From Salvia splendens (lineage: Eukaryota > Streptophyta > Magnoliopsida > Lamiales > Lamiaceae), in assembly GCF_004379255.2 (NCBI RefSeq), contig NC_056041.1, positions 4,464,001-4,528,000 of the forward strand: a stretch of 64,000 bases of DNA. Reading direction: 5' to 3'. Both the position numbers and the translations under genes were made by a program. Within the stretch, counting starts at the first letter, position 1, and each line of letters begins with the position of its first letter. The notes below the pieces were generated by a model. The model was not told the DNA's origin and did no database searches. It was given only the letters and a program-made list of their open reading frames with translations. This document shows, one piece after another, positions 44,274-55,155 of this stretch.

Positions 44274-47151
44274 TTAAGTCTCAGTTTGTTGAGCTTCTTT
44301 CTTTTGCTGAAATTTCTGGGTTCTAGGAAACAGCAGATCATTCAATTGCCTCTCAGCACTATACTCCGATGACGCCTGCAAATCCCATACAAAGTTGATG
44401 AAAAACGTTATCATATTCCTAAATGTAAACAATGGAAATTTTATACTACCTTTTTCTTAAATGCAAAACGCAATGTCTGAACTTGTATCCCCGAGCAGAC
44501 TCTTACATCGAACCCAAGGCTGTCCACTCCAATCAGAGCACATTCCTGCCATCATTTCAAATTCAAAAAAATTACATGTTTTTCAAACATTCTACAACCA
44601 TTTAGAAAGTAATGAACCCGTTTGTAGCACAGAATTGGACATGGAGGACTTCTAATTCCCAAAATAATACTACTAGTAATTTTTTGTACAAACAGTGTGC
44701 AAAGTGCTACCTCCACTTGAATACCCTTGCATCTCCAACAGAGAGAATTAAGAGCTTGTGTGGTCTTCTCTCCACCAGCTTTGAGGCGGGATATGATCTT
44801 TGCAGCAGAATGTGCTATTGCATCAGGTTGAGCTCTTCCAAAATCTTCTATTTCAACATAACTCTGCAGGAATAACACAAATCAACTTATTGCATCCAAC
44901 CTAGACGCAATGAGCTGAGCATCTGGTATAGTCCAAGTCAACAAACCAAATTGAAGCATTGTCTAGAAACCAGATCATAAGAGTAGGATAACATGCAAAT
45001 TAAGTCACGGTGAGAATGAAAGAGTATGAAAAGAGTTCCGCTTGCAGAGCTCAAGATTGAAGAAGTAAGAAAAGAAAGTAGAATTCAATATGAAATGCCA
45101 CATATTGCTGATACAAAAAATTAAACAAATGTTCACCTGATGCCCAAGAGCAGAAACTAACTGAATCTTAATCATCTCAAGCTTATAAAATGCAAATCCA
45201 TTTCCCACATTTTCATCTTTCTCCAAGTTTTCTGCCCGGTTTGGGTTTTCTTGTGCCTCATCTTCGTCATGTGTTTCGCCATTAATCTGCACATGTCCTT
45301 GAAATTGTTGGTCATTATGATCAGCATCCACATCATAGGATTCAGGACCAGATATCTGCTTTTGGATGACCGGGTGTTCTTCAATAAAGGCAGGTCTGAG
45401 AAGACCTTGAATTGCAAGGCCAGCAGCGGGCTGTTCCATAAAATCTACAGGATCATCTGACACAACCTATACCCAATAATAAAAGAAGAGAGAATGTCAC
45501 AGAGGGAAAAAAATCAGAAGATGTTAAGCACTTGAAAGAGTCTTTAACATTAGGAGACAAAGTCCGAGTAGCAGTATCGTATTGAATAAATATTTGCATG
45601 GTTGTCCAAAAGCTTGAGTGTGACACTAACATCAGCTAGCTTTTTGGCAAAATACACGGGATGAGAAGATCGCATTGTTTCCAATTTGGCCCAGTCTCCC
45701 AGTGAGCCATCACTTTCCTCGCCCTGATCCTCTTCATCAAGAATGGAAACCCAATCCTGAATAATGAACATCACAAAGGTTTAGAGGAAGTTACATGCAA
45801 ACACTTAAAGGTGCATAAACCGAGGAGCTTATCCTTACCTTTTCATAATTCTCTTCGTCATCATCCTCATCTCCATCTTCATCATCATCTTCATCGTCAA
45901 ATTCACTATCTTCATCATCCAACTCATCTATTCCAAAATCAATTTCTGAATGACCTAGTGCTTCCATCTCACTTAACATTTCTGCAGTGTCTAGACCAAT
46001 TATGACTTGCTGCATTGTGCTAAAATCAAGTAAGCCTCAAAACAATCATTTAAGTCAGATGATGCGATGAAAAGAAATATATTCAAGAGATGCAATGCCC
46101 ATGTAATTCAACAAGCTGTGAACCTATACAGTTCACTCTACCCATCCAAACTTATGTCAAATCATACAATGGTCTTGAACAGTCAAGACTGGTAGAGTTC
46201 ACAAAGATCATAAAAAAAGATTTGACGAAAATCTCTATGTGAATCATAAGATCCTTCCAAACATGAGAATCAAAGAGTTAATCTTACCACAACAGTTTCT
46301 TCAGAAGTAAGTGTTTGCAAGATGTCTTCATCATTCTTCACTTGAAAGTATATATCTGACCAATAAAAAATGGGAACAAGATAAAGGCAATATTCCTTTC
46401 AATCAATAATTTAAAATGGCTACATAAAAATTAAAACAAGAAAAATGATTCTCACTTCCATATTCATCGGTGACGTAAGGTAAGTCCGGCCAGAAAATAT
46501 TCTCATGAACTTCCTCGCTAATGACACCAGAGAACATCAATGTCGCCTTGCTATTCACCTAATGCCAATAAAAAGTTCACAGAGAAAGCAAAATCAATCA
46601 TGACTCATGCCTCAATGACAGATGAGCAATGCAACTAAGAAAAATGCAAAAAATTATCTAGAGAAACCGAACTTTTACCTCAATTACACATCCACAATCT
46701 ATAATGGAAACCGAATTATTACCTCAATTATCGTCCGAGTAGTCTCAGCAGGCGTGAGTATAGCTTCTCCCCCACTCTCCAGGAACGCTGACTCACCAAT
46801 CTCCTCAGACGGATGATACCTTTGCGGCTTCGCATTCGGCTTCACCGGACCGAAATCCGAGCCGGACTGATCTTTTGCAGTCGCCCTAACTCCGGTCACG
46901 CTCTTCGCCTTGCTCCTCCAGCTATTTCTACTAACAACCAAATTAAATAGCACAAAATAACTGTCACTTTATCAGCCAAAAATGGTGCATTTTCTGCAAT
47001 TCAAACACAAAGAAAGGGAACTGAAGTAGAAGTAGCACCTGCGAATAAAGAAGGCGGCGGAGTGAGAGAGGATGCGGCCGGGAGATCGGAAGGTGCCGGC
47101 GCAGAAAGCGGCGGCGGGGACGGATTCAATCACCAGCATTTTTGAAGGCAT
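44274..47151 (-). CDS. At3g49140-like plastid protein of unknown function
   Basis: Ten minus-strand exons: 47039-47151, 46723-46927, 46456-46558, 46288-46355, 45839-46009, 45631-45756, 45137-45466, 44711-44863, 44450-44545, 44274-44375; 488 residues. The first 40 are Ser/Ala/Arg-rich and look like a chloroplast transit peptide. The conserved body includes RYHPSEEI, TTRTIIEVNSKATLMFSGVI, an aspartate/glutamate run of about 30 residues (near 150-190), DWAKLETMRSSHPVYFAKKL, and DAIAHSAAKIISRLKAGGEKTTQALNSLCWRCKG (split here by description only). It matches my memory of Arabidopsis At3g49140, a protein without known biochemistry that carries a split-barrel/DUF2470-type fold. Function is not claimed. 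The gene runs tandem with ERdj2 on the same strand, with 500 bp between. Confidence 0.75.
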
Positions 47152-47667
47152 CTCACCTCTGGGATTGGAACGCGTGGTTCTATTTCATCCCTTGTTTCCG
47201 TTTTATTTCAATAAACTGTTATATACTTTAGTATATTCGTTTTAATATTTAGCATTTAAATTTAAAAAAAATGTCTCAATTTAATTGAATAAATTATTTT
47301 AGCATTTCTCGTAAATTAGTTAATAACCTTAGCACTTGCATCGATTAAATGATTTCTATGGATATCTATATTTTAAACACATTAAAAATATCTTTTATTG
47401 CATTTGTATGTCAACAAATGATTGGTCAACCAATCATCTCCCACCATTTATTTCGGAGGTCGATTTTGACAAATTTCATTAGAAAAACACTACAGATACA
47501 AGTAATAACAATTCAATTGTGCGATAAATTATGGAAAGGTGTGTATCTTTCTTAGTTTCAACCGTAAACTCAATACACATGATTAGAGAAAAATGGACCA
47601 TGTTAGTCTATAATCCGAGGTAACAAAAACCAGCGAAATTTTTCTATGTAATGTTTTAGTAAAGAGC
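47152..47667. other. Spacer between the At3g49140-like and ERdj2 genes
   Basis: Holds the promoter and leader of the first gene and the 3' UTR of the second (both on the minus strand). AT-rich; no distinct motif picked out. Confidence 0.4.
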
Positions 47668-50600
47668 TCACTCCTCATCTGAACCTGAACTTTCTGAACT
47701 AGACTGCTTGCCCTTCTTCCTACCAGCTTTGCCATTGGCGACGCCTTTCTTGTTTACAATTGGTTCATCCTCCTCCTCGTCACTGTACTCACTTTCGATA
47801 TCTTCGTCTTCCTCTTCCTCAATTTCATCCTCTTCCTCTTCGACACCATCCTCAGGAATGCCTGCATCGCCTAACTGCCCGCCTCGAGTACCAGCACGTG
47901 TCCGTTTCAGAATCTTCAGCTTTAGTGTCGATTTCTGTTCACAGCCAATCCACGAATCACATAGCACATGGCAAGTCAGGTTATAATTGCCCTCTGCCAC
48001 GGCCATGAACTTGCCCATTGCAAGCCGAGCGCCGCTCTTGACTTTCTCTACTGCTTCCCTTATGGCAGCAGTTTTCTCCTTTGGACTGGCGCCAAGAGCT
48101 TCCATTCTCTCATCAATTGCTGTTGAAGCAGCGCTGACTGCGGCCGCCTCATCCATGAAACTGATCTTATGGGAGAACCACACGCTATTTGAGTTGGGAT
48201 CTGCTAGCAACAACCAGAAGTTCTCTTCCCTGTGAAATGGGTAATAGGGAGCATGGGGAAGGGCCCCGATCAAGCCATTTGTGCGCTTTAAGGTGATCCA
48301 AGCCTTGACTGTAACTACATCACCCTCTTGTATACCTTCTTCTCCTTCAGTCTCACAAGTAACTTCAACCGTCAGGGAAGGAATCAGTTCCATCACCTTC
48401 TCCACGTCCACCACTTGAGAAGGAGATAAACTGGCTACTTCAGAGAGAAGCTCAGCACGCTCTTGAGCAGACAAGTCTTGAAAGTCCTGAAAAGTTCGCA
48501 CCTTCTGCAAAATATGCAAGGAATATTAGTATCAAAACGTGGCATCTGATATGTTTTAACAGACTGCAATTACAGTAGTAAAGATTCGGAAGGGAGAAGG
48601 GAAAAACAGGTAAGAGTTTTTACATTTAAGCTGAAAAAGCTTTTGACAAAGGAAAAAATGTGGAACATGGCATACCTTTCGCGTTATTTTTTTTATTATA
48701 TCATCATTAAAATATGGAAGCTGTAGAAATGGAGCAGTTCCATCGGCAGATCCTCCAGCTGCTTTCCTAGCACTAAGAGGAACAGCCTGCAACATGGCCA
48801 ATGGTTCAGAAGTGGCGACGCCATTTTAAATACTTAAAGATAGTCAGTAAATAATCGGAATTAACAGCTTGGTTCCAGGTAGTTATGATTTAAATACTTA
48901 AAGATAGTCGCCATTTTGATACCTGAACAATGCACTGTGAGAGTTCAATTACTCCAACTGCAGGCCTAAGCCAGCCATGCCCCTTAGAATTGCGTGGAAT
49001 GATTGCCATCTGCTCAGACAATTTATTACAGTTAGATGCAGATCCATCACATTTTGGGGACAGAGAAACCTTTTTGAAAAAACAGTAATATATGGGAACT
49101 GCATCAAGCTTTGTTGCAAACTTTGAGGATGCTACTTACAAGACTATAAGTGGATAGCTACTAGAGTATTAGGGTGCTAACCTTTATTAGTTCCTCAAGG
49201 AGACGTGGTGTAAATTCAAGCACCTGTTTGCAATCACGTTGCAGATCTGGGGTCAATGATGCCGTTTCACGAGTTAAGTGCGCTTGAATCAACAGTTCCG
49301 CCTGAAATTAGCGGACCCAAATAATGGTTGAGTTCAGATAATTAATATCCAACCTAACACCAAAGAGATTCTCCACTTCTAAGATTCTCTTACCTTAACA
49401 GGTGCAGGGTGCTGCTTCCAAAACTTTGCTTGTTCCTTTTTAATATTTTTAAGGTCTAGATTCAATTCACCTCTTACTGTCATAAAGAGTTTATGAAGGG
49501 GTTCGTCATCAGATCTTCGTACTGGAATTTCCAAGAATTCAGCAGCCCTGACGAAGACCTCCATGACTTTGCTGCACATACAATATTCACATCACTGGTC
49601 AAATATTCAATCATGAATATAATAGAGTACCCAACAATATAAACTTGAACTTTGAGAGTGATGTGTTTTATGGAAGGACTTTATCAGTAATATAATCATT
49701 TTGCCCTTTCACTTCACGTTTTAACCTGCAACTATTGCTTAGACAATGACCAGTAAGTTTCAACAGGCATGAATTTGTATCGATTCTATGACAAAGTAAA
49801 ATATATAGTTAATATCTAAATTTCATGTAGGCCACAAGTTACTAGCTAAACGCATGTCTAAGTCATGTAACACACAATTCAAGACTATTTATATCCATGT
49901 AGGACTGAATCAAGTGATGCATGAATGTAGAAAGAAATATATACCTAGGAGCCAAGGAAGGTTTCATCAAGTGGTAATAGGCCGCCAGTGTGTCATTTTT
50001 TACATAATTTCCAGTATACTTTGAAGATCTAGACAGATATATAACCGCCAGAACAAGTGGCAACAATATACAGATACCAACTATCCAAATCAGTAAAATT
50101 CCACTAGATGCGCCACCATTATTGAGAAGAAACTCAGGAAGAGCGATTCCCATTTGAAACCCCTGCAGCATAAATATCGTAGCGCTAAATGTTACCTAGA
50201 GTCACTCATTCAAACTTCAATAGTTCATAGCTCTAACTGTGCATCAAAGTTTCTGCATTATGAAAAAAACAAGAAGCTTTTATTTGAAAGTATATTACCT
50301 GCCTACCATCAGGATGACCATATTTTTCAAAGTTCTCACGGGAGATTGGATCTGTCAGAGCCTGGTAAGCTTTGGATATGGAGTCAACAAAGTACTTATG
50401 GGCAGCTGAAAAGTTTGAACCAGAATGAGTATATGTAACATCTTATAAACATAGCTTTGGCACAAAACTAGCACAGCAGAACCAAAAACGTAGAATACCT
50501 GGGTCAGGATTTTTATCAGGATGGTACTGGATGGAGAGTCTCCTATATGCCTTCTTAATTGCAGAATCTGATGCTCCGGGCTCCAATCCAAGAATATTGA

Positions 50601-51112
50601 ACGGCTCAAAGACTTGAATCTGAGTTTACGTAGAAAGTGTTATTCTGAGTGAACTGTGAAGTTCAATCATTGAAGGTCAGGTGCATACGTGATACAGTGT
50701 AAAATAAAAGAACAAGTACTTAGACAAAATGCATAATAATTGGTTTACCTCACGGCTCATGTTCTTAATGTAGTAAACAAGAAACCCTGTGATGATCCAT
50801 AGCAGCACCAGAGTGAAGTTACCACATGTTAAGACATTTCCAATCTGAAATAATGAAATAAATGGTACAGCTATTAATTGCATAACAGCTGCAATATAAG
50901 TCGAGTAGCTAAAAAGTGCCACAGACCCGTTTAAAAACAGACTTCCGATATTTCCCTGATTGAGCGCAATCAGAACAGCCACAGTGTATGCTCTTTGCTT
51001 TCTTTGATGCAGCACGGAATAACTTCAGTATGGTATACGGAACCAACGGCAAGGCAATCATAGACAGAATGAAAATTGGAAATAATGAATTATTTTCTTC
51101 TGAATTAGCCAT
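47668..51112 (-). CDS. ERDJ2: ERdj2/SEC63-type J-domain co-chaperone of the ER translocon
   Basis: Ten minus-strand exons: 50927-51112, 50749-50844, 50499-50619, 50299-50405, 49945-50162, 49394-49571, 49182-49301, 48923-49009, 48676-48786, 47668-48504; 686 residues, matching Arabidopsis ERdj2A (687). Membrane helices lie near residues 9-31, 71-88 and 191-213. Between the second and third is a luminal J domain with the HPD tripeptide at 127-129, which stimulates BiP ATPase. The large cytosolic part contains the Sec63/Brl domain, and the C-terminus is an acidic tail of Glu/Asp runs ending SGSDEE. It partners Sec61 in post-translational import. A 5' UTR intron of about 910 bp is likely (51150-52059), with acceptor TTGACAG/GTATTC and donor GTAATTTT, and it holds a MITE. 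Identification is secure. Confidence 0.93.
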
Positions 51113-51239
51113 GATGCTTTATCCTTGTGTTGTTTTGTAAAATGAATACCTGTCAATATATGTAAGACCACAAGATCAAGACGACCTTAATATCATATCA
51201 CATGTAACTTCGACAGATCTTTAAAACTTTAATAATATA

Positions 51240-51430
51240 CTCCCTCCATCCACGAAAAGTATGCAACATTTGCAATATTGGGTGTCCACGATAAATATGC
51301 AGCTTTCCTTTACAAAATAGGGGGGGGGGTAGCTATGCCTTTATCCATTAAAAACACAACAAAAACATCGACAAATTTCTTAAAACTAGTGTCCATCAAA
51401 TGTTGCATACTTTTCTTGGACACCGGGAAT
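51240..51430. mobile_element. Stowaway-like MITE in the ERdj2 5' UTR intron
   Basis: Left end CTCCCTCCATCCACG, then AAAAGTATGCAACATTTG. The right side repeats CAAATGTTGCATACTTTTC in inverse orientation, but its outer end is eroded. It lies within the inferred 5' UTR intron. Confidence 0.7.
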
Positions 51431-52372
51431 ACAATGCAACAATCACAGAGCGATATAAAAGTAAATAAAATTTGATATAAGAAGCCAAAAAAGCACGCGT
51501 AACTAGCATTGGATATGATTGTTAGTTTATCATTCCCCATGATATTTCCAAACAAAATCTTTTCATGTTTCTCAGTGCAATTCCATCTTGATACACCATA
51601 TTTCCACTCAATTCTAAATCAGCCGATTCAACGAATTTCGTAATTGATCCAGGCATTAAAAAGATATATGATGAACTGAGATAAAAACAAAATTCCAGTG
51701 AATCGAAAATTCATTATACAATTGCATCACAAAGATAAATATCTAAACCCAAAAAAACAAGCCGAGGAAACCCCCATGCTAGATCTTTAATGATGCAATT
51801 GCATTCACAAAGATGGGAATGATGCAATGACAAAATGAGAGTGCTCTTTCTCACAAACACAGACACAAACTTGATGCCCCCAAAAAAATCAAAACCTTTC
51901 GACAATCATAACCCTCTGTAAAACCCACAAAGAAAAACAATTCAAAATCAAAATCACCATCATGGCCAAAATTGAAGAAGCCCATTGAAAGCAGAATCAA
52001 CAAACAATAGCTACAACACAATTCGCCAAAAGAAAACAGTTACAGATACGTAAAATTACCAATAGCTGGAGATGAAGTAGAAATATCTGATTACTCGATG
52101 CAGCTGCAGACGAGTAATTGATATGATCGATATGACGCCAAGATCAGAAGAGGACCAAGCGACGTTGTTCACTTGACAAATTGTTCGGTTTTTGGTTTGT
52201 TTTCTTATTGAAATTTGGACCCTCTTCTGAAATCTGTGTGAAATTGTTGAATTTAGCCTGTGTTATTAAGCTATTCAGATCTTGTGGAATTTATTGCGTA
52301 TTCTCATACGTGGTGTAAATAATTATACATTTTTACCTAGGGATGTATCCATTTCCTTTTCCTATATTTCCT

Positions 52373-53930
52373 CCTTTTTCCTTCTTAATATCAGCCATTA
52401 GATTAGAGAAATGGACGGTCAAGATCAACATTGGGTAATTAATCCCGTGTTGCATTATTTGTCCTATTTTGTGCATTATGAGGGTACAATAGTAATCTAA
52501 TAATGGCTGGAAACCGCTACGAATAATGCACCACATGGTCACGAGTAATGCATATAATTGACTATATAATGCGCAATATGTGAACTGCAATGCATACGAA
52601 TAAGATGTACCATGTTATGATGTTTGGACACACGTTTCTTGTTTCCCCTAATGGTTTAATAAGCTTAGGGGCTAGGGTATAGTACGTAGACACGTATGTA
52701 ATCTTCACATGGTAACGAGTAATTGATATAATTGACTATATAATGCACAATTTGTGAACTGCAATGCATACGAACAAGATGTGCTGTGTTATGATGTTTG
52801 ACACACGTTTCTTGTTTCCCCTAAGGGTTTAATAAGCTTAGGGGCTAGGGTATAGTACGTACGCATTAATAACAAATTATAAAACGATACGAATAATTCA
52901 CCAAATTGTCACGAGTAATGGATGTTATTAACTATATAATGCACAATATGTGAACTGCAATGCATACGAATAAGATGTACCATGTTATGATGTTTGACAC
53001 ACGTTTCTTGTTTCCCTTAAGGGTTTAATAAGCTTAGGGGCTAAGGTATAGTACGTAGACATTACTAAATGCACGTATGTAATCTTCAATCCGTTGATTA
53101 ACTCATATACACAATACCTCTAATAATGCATAATATACTGAGATAATGACAATTAACAGCTACATAATGCACTACCTAAACCAAATAATGCACATACGTA
53201 TATTCCAATAACAACAATTTGTTAGTAATGTCTACGTACTATACCCTAGCCCCTAAGCTTATTAAACCCTTAGGGGAAACAAGAAACGTGTGTCAAACAT
53301 CATAACATGGTACATCTTATTCGTATGCATTGCAGTTCATATATTGTGCATTATATAGTTAATAACATCCATTACTCGTGACAATTTGGTGAATTATTCG
53401 TATCGTTTTATAATTTGTTATTAATGCGTACGTACTATACCCTAGCCCCTAAGCTTATTAAACCCTTAGGGGAAACAAGAAACGTGTGTTAAATATCATA
53501 ACACAGCACATCTTGTTCGTATGCATTGCAGTTCACAAATTGTGCATTATATAGTCAATTATATCCATTACTCGTTACCATGTGAAGATTACATACGTGT
53601 CTACGTAGTATACCCTAGCCCCTAAGCTTATTAAACCCTTAGGGGAAACAAGAAACGTGTGTCCAAACATCATAACATGGTACATCTTATTCGTATGCAT
53701 TGCAGTTCACATATTGTGCATTATATAGTCAATTATATGCATTACTCGTGATCATGTGGTGCATTATTCGCAGATACCAAAATGTGGCAGTTACTTTTCC
53801 GTCAAATGTCAATAATAACCCTGTAATGCATACAACCACCTTCTATAATGCAACACGGAACCAGTTTTATATAATCAATCTGATCCGTTGATGCCTTAGA
53901 TCTAACGCATAATATTAAGAAGGAAAAAGG
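52373..53930. repeat. 1.56-kb foldback whose arms are tandem repeats
   Basis: The left arm (52373-53069) and right arm (53219-53930) are reverse complements around a loop of about 150 bp. Each arm contains three copies of a 173-197 bp unit sharing tgaactgcaatgcatacga..aagatgt, cacacgtttcttgtttccc and gtttaataagcttaggggcta. Left copies begin near 52581, 52754 and 52951; the three inverted copies follow at about 53245-53350, 53440-53540 and 53625-53720. The outermost pairing is cctttttccttcttaatat, while the arms diverge between the outer ends and the first units. No transposase is present. It sits about 170 bp above the ERdj2 5' end. Confidence 0.85.
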
Positions 53931-53968
53931 ATCTAAGATGTGAAAAGGAGAATAATGCTCCCCTTTTT

Positions 53969-54165
53969 ACCTATATGGAATAGGGAAGGGAGCATGTTTA
54001 TTAAAATTAAGATTAAATTAGAAGGAGTATTAGATTAGGATGTGGTAGAAATAATTATACATTTTGACCTATATGGAATAGGGAAGGAGTATGTCAAAAC
54101 TTATTTTTATATTGAAATTAAGACTTTATTAGAAGGAGTATTAGATTAGGATATGCACGTCCCAT
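53969..54165. repeat. 98-bp direct tandem duplication
   Basis: Two copies start at 53969 and 54067 with acctatatggaatagggaagg and run through agaaggagtattagattagg. The sequence from 54166 to 55155 has no recognised gene. Confidence 0.75.
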
Positions 54166-55155
54166 ATTTATATAAGTACTATAGTAAGGACAAAAACGAT
54201 GAAAATCCTTAAAAACCTCAAAACAATTTTTAAAACTTATACTTCATAATTTTTTCAATTTAAATTTTTATATATCTTATACTCAAATTAAAAAAATTTA
54301 ATGAGAATTTCAATTACAAAAAAGATTGGTAATATATATATTTTTAAAATGACTTATAGAATAATACACATCATTGCATTACTTTTATGTCATAAGTTCA
54401 ATATTATAATGTCAAACAAATTTAAATATAACAAAAAAAAATTCGAATTTTGCAAGGACCGTTGTCTTAATGCAGTATGTTACACGAATTAATGCCCTAA
54501 ATCCTGTGTATATAATTCTCTAAGTGCAATGTATATAATGCCTATAAAATATATGGATTTTTAAATTATATGAATATATATTAAAGTTATCAACTGGACT
54601 ATTATCAAAAAATCTAGATCTTAATCATTCATTTTGATGTATAAGTTTAAATATATTAGTAATGGATTATTCAGCTTGCAATATTATATCTCATAATATT
54701 ATATCAACGTAGGTCATCTATTTCAGTTCCTATTACACACAAATATGAGTGATGATTCCATCATCGCTTATCATGTTTATTTGTAATAGGAAATGGAGCA
54801 AGTGAACTCAAGATTTATGCACTATAATACTATTTGATTAATGAGATTAACTCAATATTAGATGAATAATCATGTTAGTCACACTTTTTCAATTAAAATA
54901 ATTTTATAATTTAATTATACACACTCCTTCAATTAAATTTTTTTTTATAATTTAATTATAATTAATCATGTAATAGTAATTAATAACAATATAATAATTA
55001 TAGAAATCCTCCTCCATACCTATTATGTTTAAAAATAAAGAGAAAGAAATACTTTGATACTACTTACTATACAAAACAATGAAATAAATTACTCCATGAA
55101 TCTTATATTGTCGACTTAGTTTGTGTGGGTTTCAACGATTGAACCTTCTCATCCC
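54166..55155. other. AT-rich spacer and Tic22-like promoter
   Basis: Very AT-rich with no recognised coding exon or element end. The last few hundred bases should contain the Tic22-like promoter and leader. Confidence 0.4.

Noticed and set aside
45811..46005. His/Leu-rich plus-strand ORF opposite the At3g49140-like gene
   Set aside because: Antisense of the Asp/Glu run (GAT/GAA codons) in the real gene.
52333..52590. 85-codon ORF on the minus strand and its mirror at 53700-53891
   Set aside because: Both are made by the inverted arms of the foldback, with no protein signature.
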